From Larkinella punicea (GTDB lineage: Bacteria > Bacteroidota > Bacteroidia > Cytophagales > Spirosomataceae): a DNA stretch of 64,000 nt. This document shows positions 41,179-48,428 of this stretch, in pieces. The notes under the pieces are model-generated. The model was not told the DNA's origin. It ran no database searches and saw nothing but the letters and a program-made list of their open reading frames with translations. The translations under genes were made by a program, and so were the position numbers. Location: assembly GCF_003334855.1 (NCBI RefSeq), contig NZ_QOWE01000018.1, positions 62,001 through 126,000 of the forward strand, given 5' to 3'. The number at the start of each line of letters is the position of its first letter. The stretch's first letter is position 1.

Positions 41179-42666
41179 ATGAAACGGCTCACTTTTCTGT
41201 TCTGCCTGCTGCTAACACGGTCCCTCTTTGCTCAGGATGCGTTTAATTACGGACTCATCATGGACGATGACAGCTACCTCCGGATTCCGGCCAAACCGCC
41301 GGTTATTCGGAAGTTCGGGTTGCAGCAACTCCCGGCGCGGGTATCCTACGAGGCTTATTGCCCCCAACCCCTCGACCAGGGAAAACACGGTACCTGTCTG
41401 GCCTTTGCTTTGGGCTATTACCTCCGCACCATCATGGAAGCCCGGCGGCTCAATACCACCAATCGGGTGGAAATCAACAAGCTGGCCTTTTCGCCGACCT
41501 ATCTCTACGAAGAAGCCAAGCTCAGGAACGACCCGTATTGTCAGAATGGATTGCGGATCGATTCTGCGACGAACGTCATTCAGCACAAGGGCATCATTCC
41601 GTTCAGCTACCTGGGTTATCCCGCTTGCAGTCAGGCCGATACACGAAAATTCAGAACAATGGCGATGCGCTACCGCGTGGCCGAATCGCAGCGGTTTCTG
41701 CGCCTGGACGATCCCGTCAGTGAAAAAGTGTCCAAGCTGAAAAATGTGCTGGCGGAGGGACTGCCGGTGGTGGTCAGCATTCTGATGACACCCTCTTTCG
41801 ACCAGTTGAATCAGGAGGTCTGGCAACCCGGTCAGGAGGATCTTACGCTGCTGGCGACTAAACAGAAGCAGTTGCAAACCAAAGGCCAGTCGGGCATGGG
41901 ACACGCGCTGTGCATTCTGGGCTACGACGACGAGCAGTTTGGCGGAGCGTTCCGGATCGTCAACAGCCGGGGGCCGGGCTGGGGCAAACAGGGATTCTGC
42001 TGGATTCGGTACGCCGATCTGGCGACGTTCACCCGCTACGGTGTGCAACTCTACCCGCCGATGCAGCAACTGGCGACCTACCAGATTGGCGGCTTCAAGG
42101 CGGCTGTGCAGTTTGAGCAGAAGGGAATGGGCGAAATGGGGCTTCACATTGACGAAGCCGTTTCGAAAACCGCCGGGATGCTGGTCTACCGCATGAACAA
42201 ACCCAATGTGTCGGGCGACGAATTCAAGTTTCTGATCAACAACGACCGGCAGGCCTACCTGTTTGCCTTCGGTACCGACGAACGACCCAACTCCGATTTG
42301 ACCCGGCTTTTTCCGTACAGCGAAAAACGGCCGGACGGGAAGCTGGTGGATTACAGCCCGTTGCTCGGCGCCAACACCACCGTGGCTTACCCGCCCACCA
42401 ACACCATCGAGTTGGATAAGAACACCGGGACGGATTATTTTTTGTTGCTGTTCGCCAACCGGCCCGTCGACAGCGGCCGCATGAACCGAACGCTGCGGAG
42501 TGCGCAGGGGGGGCGGTTGCTCGACCGGCTTCAGAAAACCCTGAGCACGGAGAGCCTGATCGATTTCACCAAAATCCGGTATGAGCCGAACCGGATCGCG
42601 TTCCAGGTGGAGAGCCAGGCCACCGGGAGCGTCGTGCCGGTGCTGGTGCTCATCGACCACCGTTGA
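41179..42666 (+). CDS. secreted papain-like (C1) cysteine peptidase with C-terminal beta domain
   Basis: 495 residues. The signal peptide ends at LFAQ (19). The papain core has oxyanion Gln67 and nucleophile Cys73 in PLDQGKHGTCLAFALG, His242 in GMGHALCILGYDD and Asn262 in RIVNSRGPGWGKQGFCWIRY, so the catalytic set is complete. Residues ~300-495 form a second domain (GEMGLHIDEAVSKTAGMLVY, FLINNDRQAYLFAFGTDERP) similar to DUF4384-like modules that accompany bacterial proteases. It is in operon with the WD40-caspase. Two different extracytoplasmic cysteine proteases encoded side by side suggest a proteolytic cascade or two-effector output. Confidence 0.85.
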   Translation: MKRLTFLFCLLLTRSLFAQDAFNYGLIMDDDSYLRIPAKPPVIRKFGLQQLPARVSYEAYCPQPLDQGKHGTCLAFALGYYLRTIMEARRLNTTNRVEINKLAFSPTYLYEEAKLRNDPYCQNGLRIDSATNVIQHKGIIPFSYLGYPACSQADTRKFRTMAMRYRVAESQRFLRLDDPVSEKVSKLKNVLAEGLPVVVSILMTPSFDQLNQEVWQPGQEDLTLLATKQKQLQTKGQSGMGHALCILGYDDEQFGGAFRIVNSRGPGWGKQGFCWIRYADLATFTRYGVQLYPPMQQLATYQIGGFKAAVQFEQKGMGEMGLHIDEAVSKTAGMLVYRMNKPNVSGDEFKFLINNDRQAYLFAFGTDERPNSDLTRLFPYSEKRPDGKLVDYSPLLGANTTVAYPPTNTIELDKNTGTDYFLLLFANRPVDSGRMNRTLRSAQGGRLLDRLQKTLSTESLIDFTKIRYEPNRIAFQVESQATGSVVPVLVLIDHR

Positions 42667-42727
42667 GTCGGCTCCCCATGAATGGCCCATTCCACGGAAA
42701 CGTTTTCAGGCACGGCACGACCTAAAA

Positions 42728-43513
42728 TCAATTGAGCTTTTTAGCGGGTGGTGCATTGTCACAACGAGGGTCACCCGCAGGCAATGACACCTGACTTTGA
42801 AGCCCTCCACTTGCATTGTAAGTTTCAATCACACACCTTCCCGCCCGTTTTACCACATACGGTATTCCCGGTTTGAAAACAGGTGATGGGGGCGATGGCT
42901 TCCAGCCACAATCCACACTATTTACTTTATTGACCTTCTCCGTATAGCCGCCTTTTCCATCACATAGTTTTACATACTGGGTCGTTCCTCTACAGAACGT
43001 ATTAACCACCGTTCCGGCGGCACAAGGGGGAGGAGGAGGAGCACAGGTTCCGATTTTCTTTCCTTTGTCAAAACCGCCTTTTCCATCGCAGACAACCTGG
43101 TATTTGACATCATTTATACACGTATCTCTTCCCGCAATAACTTCACCCTGTTGACAAACCGCAGGAGAAACTGGCCAAAACCAATACACAAGCCCCGCAA
43201 TCAGGAGCAGCAGGGCTGCCAGAATAGCCCACCAGTATTTGCGGTACCAAGGTCGCAAATCCGAATCTTTTTTAGTGGTTTCTTCAACGGGCGGTCTTGG
43301 CGGAGTAGGTGGTGGTGGCACCAGCTTCAACTGGCTTTTGCAAAGCGAACAGTAGTGATCGTCAAAGCTGCTCAGAATTTCATTTTTGAAATCCGAAGGC
43401 TGCAAATATTCCGGCATCGACTTATACGGGCAATCTGTTCGTTTTCCACAGCCTTCCGGTACGGGCAAATAATAGGGGTTATATTTTTGAGGTGGGGTAG
43501 ACGGTGGCTGCAT
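42728..43513 (-). CDS. membrane protein with N-terminal cysteine motif
   Basis: 261 residues from ATG 43513 (MQPPSTPPQKYNPYYL). The cytoplasmic N-terminus has Cys22, Cys28, Cys55 and Cys58 (EGCGKRTDCPY ... HYCSLCKSQ), a possible zinc site. A proline-rich linker leads to a transmembrane helix (about 93-113) ending YWFWP. The extracytoplasmic part has paired CDGKGG repeats (YQVVCDGKGGFDKGKKIGTC, YVKLCDGKGGYTEKV). It is the only minus-strand gene within the large plus-strand cluster. The subtilisin of the cluster has a similar helix, also ending YWFWP, so a shared membrane partner is conceivable. Function unknown. Confidence 0.6.
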   Translation of the reverse strand: MQPPSTPPQKYNPYYLPVPEGCGKRTDCPYKSMPEYLQPSDFKNEILSSFDDHYCSLCKSQLKLVPPPPTPPRPPVEETTKKDSDLRPWYRKYWWAILAALLLLIAGLVYWFWPVSPAVCQQGEVIAGRDTCINDVKYQVVCDGKGGFDKGKKIGTCAPPPPPCAAGTVVNTFCRGTTQYVKLCDGKGGYTEKVNKVNSVDCGWKPSPPSPVFKPGIPYVVKRAGRCVIETYNASGGLQSQVSLPAGDPRCDNAPPAKKLN

Positions 43514-43792
43514 AGAAATATTTTCGGAATAAGATGATAACCTTCGTGGATAAGCGGCATAAATTAGCAAATCCCAGGAGCCGACGCGTCAATATTACAC
43601 AATATGTCTAAAAGGTTGATGATCCATTTGTAAAATCATGAATCCCCTTAGAAAGAATCATGGAATATGGTATTGCGAATGAAGATGTAACCACCCAATT
43701 TTAGCAGTTTTAAAAATTGATTTACCCCGGCTGATTATCCCTGATAAATTCCATCCTTTTCCAAGAACGTTGACTTAAAACGGAATCCATTT

Positions 43793-44266
43793 ATGCCACA
43801 AGTTATCTGGGAGCAACCAACCCAAAACCCAAAAAAAGTAACCCTAACCTTTCCGCCCGTAAACCAGCAATTTGATTTGGTTCAGGAAGAAATCATCAAC
43901 CAGTTGGCCGGCAGTGCCAGCAAATCCGTCCGAATCCACCTGGACGGTTCTCCGTACGAGGCCGATTTCACCAACCTGCAGTCTGTTCCGCAAAAAGTGG
44001 GCATTCCGTTGAAAAAACCGGGGGGCGCGGCTCCGCTCATCAGTGGTGATGTCTGCACCATCGAACAGAACGGCCAGTGGCTCAGCCTAGACGGCTGGCA
44101 ACCCAATCAGCAATACATCCGGCTGAAACGCCTGAACGGAACGCCCCCTCCCCCCCCACCCGACTACAAAAAGTGCCAAAACTGCCATACCCCCAACCGG
44201 CTGGATGCGGTCGTCTGCCGCCAGTGTGCCGGTACTGTTTTCGAGATCATTTACAAAACCGTTTAA
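43793..44266 (+). CDS. zinc-ribbon protein preceding SrfB-like ATPase
   Basis: 157 residues. The N-terminal ~110 residues are a beta-rich domain (VIWEQPTQNPKKVTLTFPPV, IHLDGSPYEADFTNLQSVPQ), followed by a polyproline linker and a C-terminal zinc ribbon CQNCHTPNRLDAVVCRQC (CxxC...CxxC). No signal peptide is present, so it is cytoplasmic. It is 21 bases upstream of the srfB-like gene and probably its operon partner, perhaps an adaptor. The preceding 279 bases, shared with the divergent Cys-motif gene, show no perfect -7 element. Confidence 0.65.
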   Translation: MPQVIWEQPTQNPKKVTLTFPPVNQQFDLVQEEIINQLAGSASKSVRIHLDGSPYEADFTNLQSVPQKVGIPLKKPGGAAPLISGDVCTIEQNGQWLSLDGWQPNQQYIRLKRLNGTPPPPPPDYKKCQNCHTPNRLDAVVCRQCAGTVFEIIYKTV

Positions 44267-44287
44267 CCGGTCCTTTTCCTACCACTC

Positions 44288-47200
44288 ATGAACATGGTTT
44301 CCCTGATCGCCAACTCCGGCATCCAGTTTATAGATATTCCCCTCAACCTCGGCGATACGAGCGCAGCCCCCAAACTGCGGTTTGAGTATGCCGAACAGGA
44401 AGACCCCGACAACGACCGGGTGTATCTCATCATCCCGTACATGCTCGAAAACGGGAAGTACATCAGCCGTCTGGACATTAACGCCGAAGCCTTCCGCCCC
44501 GACCGCTCCATCGACGAAAGTAAAATCAAGCCCGAAAACCTGAACTACATCCGGGAAGATCACCTGATCAATCTCCAGGGTCGCTATGCGCTCGACGTTC
44601 TGGAGGGCGTCTGGCTCCCCCTGCCCTATTTCCGCACCGATCACTACGACGCCGGCAAACTGATGCCCGGCCCACAGTCCTGGGCGCGCATGTACCTCGG
44701 CCGGATCAGCTCACAGGAAAAAGCCGAGGGTAGCCCGTATACCCACAAACTGGTGCTGGCGTTCGATACGCACTGCGACGACAAGTATGACCCGCGGCTC
44801 AACCACACGTATTATGTCGTGCCGGATTCCAGCGACCCGGAAGGCGGCAATACCCGCTTCAAGTGTGCTACCCACGAAGATACCAACGGTTTTTTTCTGT
44901 CTCAGAAACGCGTCAACGACTGGCTGGAAGAAGTGATCACGAAACGCAAAAGCCGGATTCCGCGCCAGCTTACCAGCGAACCCCACCACCTGCTGCACCT
45001 GGGGCTGTATATGACGCTCCTGAAGATGATCGAGCAGACCAATAGCTGGCCCGTCGTAACGCTACAACAGGACGCCCTGGGCCGGAGCATCGACGTCAAC
45101 CTGGTGCTTGATGTCGGCAATTCGCGCACCTGCGGACTGGTGCTGGAGAGCAGTGCCCGCGAGCGCGATGCAGAACTCGCCCTGACGGACGCCAAACGCC
45201 TGAAAATCCGGGAACTCCGCAATCCGACTCACACCAGCAACAAACCGTTCGAGATGAAGCTGGCGTTTATGGAAGCGTCTTTTGGCAAAAAGGAAGGGCT
45301 GACCGACGACTTCCTGTTCCGCTGGCCCAGCATGGTTCGGGTAGGAACGGAAGCCACGCGATATGGGGTCATTTTTGGCGACAATCAGGCCGTCAACGAC
45401 CAGTATGAAATGACCTTTTCCAGCCCCAAACGGTATTTGTGGGACGCCAAAAAGCGCGAGAAACCCTGGGGTTATTTTTCCGAGCATACCGAACTGATGC
45501 AGAATTCGGCATCGAGTCTTCCCCTCGCCAACCTCTTTACGAGCGACGGTATGCTGGTCGATAAAGCCAACAAACTGGCCAGCGCAAACGGTCCGGGACT
45601 GATCTACCGAAGCGGCCAGAATCCGCTCTACGCCCGCAGCGCACTGATGACCTTTGCGCTGACCGAAATTCTGCTCCAGACGCTGAGTTACATCAACAGC
45701 TACGAGTTCCGGCACGAACGGGGCGAAGCGGGTGTGCCCCGGCGGTTGCGCCGGATCGTGCTGACCTGCCCGACAGCCATGCCAAAAACCGAACGGGTCA
45801 AGCTGCGAGAGTGTGCCGCCGACGCCCTTCAAGCCCTTCGTGAATACTACGGCGATAAGTACAAACTGATTTCACCCGACCTCGAAATCATTCCCGACTA
45901 CAGCAAACTGGCTGAAAACGACCCGGTTGAAAGCCGCATTCCGAAAAACCTGAAAGACCTGCGGGAAAACCACGATCCCGTTCGGCTGCGCACCTCCTGG
46001 GGCTACGATGAAGCCACCTGCAGCCAGTTAGTCTTTATGTACAACGAGATCGTTCACCGGTTTGGGCCGGAAAATGCCCCCCGTTTTTTTGAGACCATGG
46101 GCCGTCGGCGCACCGACGACCTCGACCCATCCCGCAAATCGCTGATGATCGCCAGCGTCGACATTGGCGGGGGAACGACCGACCTGATGATTGGCCACTA
46201 TGAATATGAACCGGGCGCGGTCACCAGCCTCTACCAGAACCCGGTTTTCTGGGAAGGATTCAACCTGGCCGGCGACCACATCATCAAGAAACTCATTGAA
46301 GAGTGTGTGTTGCCGCAAATTGCCCGCGAAGCCCGCCGACTGGGTTGTGGCCGCGCGGGGCAGGTTCTGTATTCGCTCTTCGGCCCATTCCAAAGCACCG
46401 ATACCGACCACAAACGCACGCTCAAGAAGCATTTTGCCAATCAGGTGGCCACGGTTATTGCGCAGGGCATGTTGGGACAGATTACCGCCCATCCTGATCA
46501 AACCCGTCAGGTGGCTTTCGACGAGTTTTTTCAGGAACACGAAGCGCCGATTCCAAGCGTGTTGCAGTATGTGAACGAGGGATTCCGGCGCGAAGGAGCC
46601 ACCGGTTTCGACATCCGGCTGATGAGCTGGGAAGTGTCGCCGGAGGAAATCAACCAGAAAGCCATTCGCAACGTCATCGGAACCATGCTCCGCGATTTGT
46701 GCGGCATCATTTCCCAGTACCAATGCGATTACGTCCTGCTGTCGGGCCGCCCCTCGACGCTGCCGGTGGTGCTGGATCTCTTTCTGGAAAACATGCCGGT
46801 TTCGCCCGACCGGATTGTGCCGATGAACCGCATCCGGGTAGCCACGAGCGAAAAATTCTGGTATCCCTTCAGCGATCCGCACGAATACACCATCAAGGAT
46901 CCCAAAACCTGCGTTTCGGTCGGAGCCGCCATCGCCCTGCTGTCGGAACTGGGGCATCTGAACGGTTTCCGGCTCGACACGCGCCTGCTGGCAGCCCGCA
47001 TGACTTCCACCGCCGACTACATTGGGTTGCTGACGGACGGCCAGCCGCCCCGCATCAAAAACGAGCATGTGCTGGCCGTTCCCGACGATTCATCCATCGA
47101 GCCCATCGACGAAATCGAGCTAACCGGTGCCAAAGATACATTCCTGGGAATGCGCCAAATGGCGAGTGATCAGTGGATTGCCACGCCTTTGTACAAAATC

Positions 47201-47440
47201 GAGTTCGACAGCGAACGGGCCAGAACGCTGCTCATGCCCAAACTCCCGCTCAAAGTCCGGATTGGTCGTCCGAACCTGCGCGACAAAGAAGGGTTGATCC
47301 TGCGCAATAACCTGACGGTGATGGACCCGCAAACGGGCCGCGACATTCCGGCGCTGAAGCTGACGGTTTGCACGCTGACCGATCCGCACGGCTACTGGCT
47401 CGACACCGGAAATTTCTATCTGGACCCTTATCTGAACTGA
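44288..47440 (+). CDS. srfB: SrfB-like actin/Hsp70-fold ATPase
   Basis: 1,050 residues, the size of the SrfB family named after the SsrB-regulated factors of Salmonella. Two phosphate-binding loops of the actin/Hsp70 fold are visible: VLDVGNSRTCGLVLE (from residue 274) and SVDIGGGTTDLMIG (about 620). The adenosine motif VLLSGRPSTLPVV is near 815. The N-terminal ~265 residues are a separate beta-rich region. No signal peptide or membrane helix is present. In enterobacteria SrfB is encoded with SrfA and SrfC; here a SrfC-like protein follows after one coiled-coil gene and SrfA-like modules come after that. The biochemical role of SrfB is not established. The call of the fold is strong, of the family good. 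Confidence 0.8.
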   Translation: MNMVSLIANSGIQFIDIPLNLGDTSAAPKLRFEYAEQEDPDNDRVYLIIPYMLENGKYISRLDINAEAFRPDRSIDESKIKPENLNYIREDHLINLQGRYALDVLEGVWLPLPYFRTDHYDAGKLMPGPQSWARMYLGRISSQEKAEGSPYTHKLVLAFDTHCDDKYDPRLNHTYYVVPDSSDPEGGNTRFKCATHEDTNGFFLSQKRVNDWLEEVITKRKSRIPRQLTSEPHHLLHLGLYMTLLKMIEQTNSWPVVTLQQDALGRSIDVNLVLDVGNSRTCGLVLESSARERDAELALTDAKRLKIRELRNPTHTSNKPFEMKLAFMEASFGKKEGLTDDFLFRWPSMVRVGTEATRYGVIFGDNQAVNDQYEMTFSSPKRYLWDAKKREKPWGYFSEHTELMQNSASSLPLANLFTSDGMLVDKANKLASANGPGLIYRSGQNPLYARSALMTFALTEILLQTLSYINSYEFRHERGEAGVPRRLRRIVLTCPTAMPKTERVKLRECAADALQALREYYGDKYKLISPDLEIIPDYSKLAENDPVESRIPKNLKDLRENHDPVRLRTSWGYDEATCSQLVFMYNEIVHRFGPENAPRFFETMGRRRTDDLDPSRKSLMIASVDIGGGTTDLMIGHYEYEPGAVTSLYQNPVFWEGFNLAGDHIIKKLIEECVLPQIAREARRLGCGRAGQVLYSLFGPFQSTDTDHKRTLKKHFANQVATVIAQGMLGQITAHPDQTRQVAFDEFFQEHEAPIPSVLQYVNEGFRREGATGFDIRLMSWEVSPEEINQKAIRNVIGTMLRDLCGIISQYQCDYVLLSGRPSTLPVVLDLFLENMPVSPDRIVPMNRIRVATSEKFWYPFSDPHEYTIKDPKTCVSVGAAIALLSELGHLNGFRLDTRLLAARMTSTADYIGLLTDGQPPRIKNEHVLAVPDDSSIEPIDEIELTGAKDTFLGMRQMASDQWIATPLYKIEFDSERARTLLMPKLPLKVRIGRPNLRDKEGLILRNNLTVMDPQTGRDIPALKLTVCTLTDPHGYWLDTGNFYLDPYLN

Positions 47441-47485
47441 CAATCAGGCTGTTTTTCCATGATTTGATTGGCTATTTCAACCCGT

Positions 47486-48361
47486 ATGAACGCTCAATCC
47501 GACTTTACGCCACCCGATCCATTGCCCACTCCGCTTGATTCGTTCGTCAATCACCTCCGCGACCTGCTGGGTCCGGAGGTGATTGCGCGTCTGCGGCAAA
47601 ACCCCAATCTGGCCCTGCCCTACGCCGACGAAGACAGCACTGACGGTGACTGGCTTCGCCGGGGGTTACAAACCATTCTGTCGTCCGACGATCTCGAAAC
47701 CGTGGGAAGCCGGGCCAGGGACCTGCCGCTCACGATCAGCCGACCGTTGCAGCAGCAGATCGAGAATTTGCGCTGGGAGCAACTGGAACAGCAGCAGGCA
47801 CTGACGCTGGCCCTGGAGCAGAAGCAAACCGCCGAAACCGGTCGCGAGCAGGCCGAAATCGAGGTGTTTCGACTCCGGAAAGAGCGGGCGGCCATGCTGC
47901 CAGCGGCTGAGTTTGTGCGGTTATTTTTCAGTACTGCCGCCGAAACCGGCATCCGTAACCTCCTCATCGAAGCTACCGAGTCGCCCACGCCCGACCTCAA
48001 CGGTTTTCTGGCGGCTTTTGTGGGCGGATGGACGGCCTTGCGGGCGTTGGAAACGACCCTGAACGAGTCGCCACAGGATGCGGTTCGGCAATACCACCAG
48101 GCGCTGACCGATTTGCTGAGTGCCTTAACGGGCCTGTATATTCCCCAGCGTCGCGCCCTGCTGGACAAGGTGGCCCAATGGGCGTCGAACCACTTTGAGG
48201 ATTTTGTCTTTGTGTCGCCCGAAGAAACCCGGCAAGTGGACCCGGCCCTTCACAACGTGCAGGGTCTGGGAGGAAATACCGTCCGCGAAGGCCGGTCGTT
48301 TGCCGTCATTCGGCGGCAATCACGAACCGTGGTGATTTACGCAGACATCGTTACCGAATAA
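47486..48361 (+). CDS. coiled-coil protein between srfB-like and srfC-like genes
   Basis: 291 residues from ATG 47486 (MNAQSDFTPPDPLPTPLDSF). Residues ~90-130 form a coiled coil (LQQQIENLRWEQLEQQQALT, AETGREQAEIEVFRLRKER). A helical region follows, and the C-terminus is a beta element (GRSFAVIRRQSRTVVIYADI). The order coiled coil, helices, small beta domain recalls GrpE, the exchange factor of Hsp70. Because the neighbour SrfB has an Hsp70-like fold, a GrpE-like role is a tempting but unproven idea. No membrane segment is seen. It lies 45 bases after srfB. Confidence 0.6.
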   Translation: MNAQSDFTPPDPLPTPLDSFVNHLRDLLGPEVIARLRQNPNLALPYADEDSTDGDWLRRGLQTILSSDDLETVGSRARDLPLTISRPLQQQIENLRWEQLEQQQALTLALEQKQTAETGREQAEIEVFRLRKERAAMLPAAEFVRLFFSTAAETGIRNLLIEATESPTPDLNGFLAAFVGGWTALRALETTLNESPQDAVRQYHQALTDLLSALTGLYIPQRRALLDKVAQWASNHFEDFVFVSPEETRQVDPALHNVQGLGGNTVREGRSFAVIRRQSRTVVIYADIVTE

Positions 48362-48428
48362 AGATTTTTGATAACCTGAACGGGTGTTCAGGCATAAATA
48401 CTCGAAAACATCCCGAAACCCATTCACT

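Noticed and set aside
41212-42690. Minus-strand open frame opposite the papain-like protease
   Set aside because: It mirrors a high-GC coding strand; the plus strand has signal peptide and complete catalytic residues.
42667-42727. Terminator between the convergent papain-like and Cys-motif genes
   Set aside because: No inverted repeat with a T tract could be found in the 61 bases.
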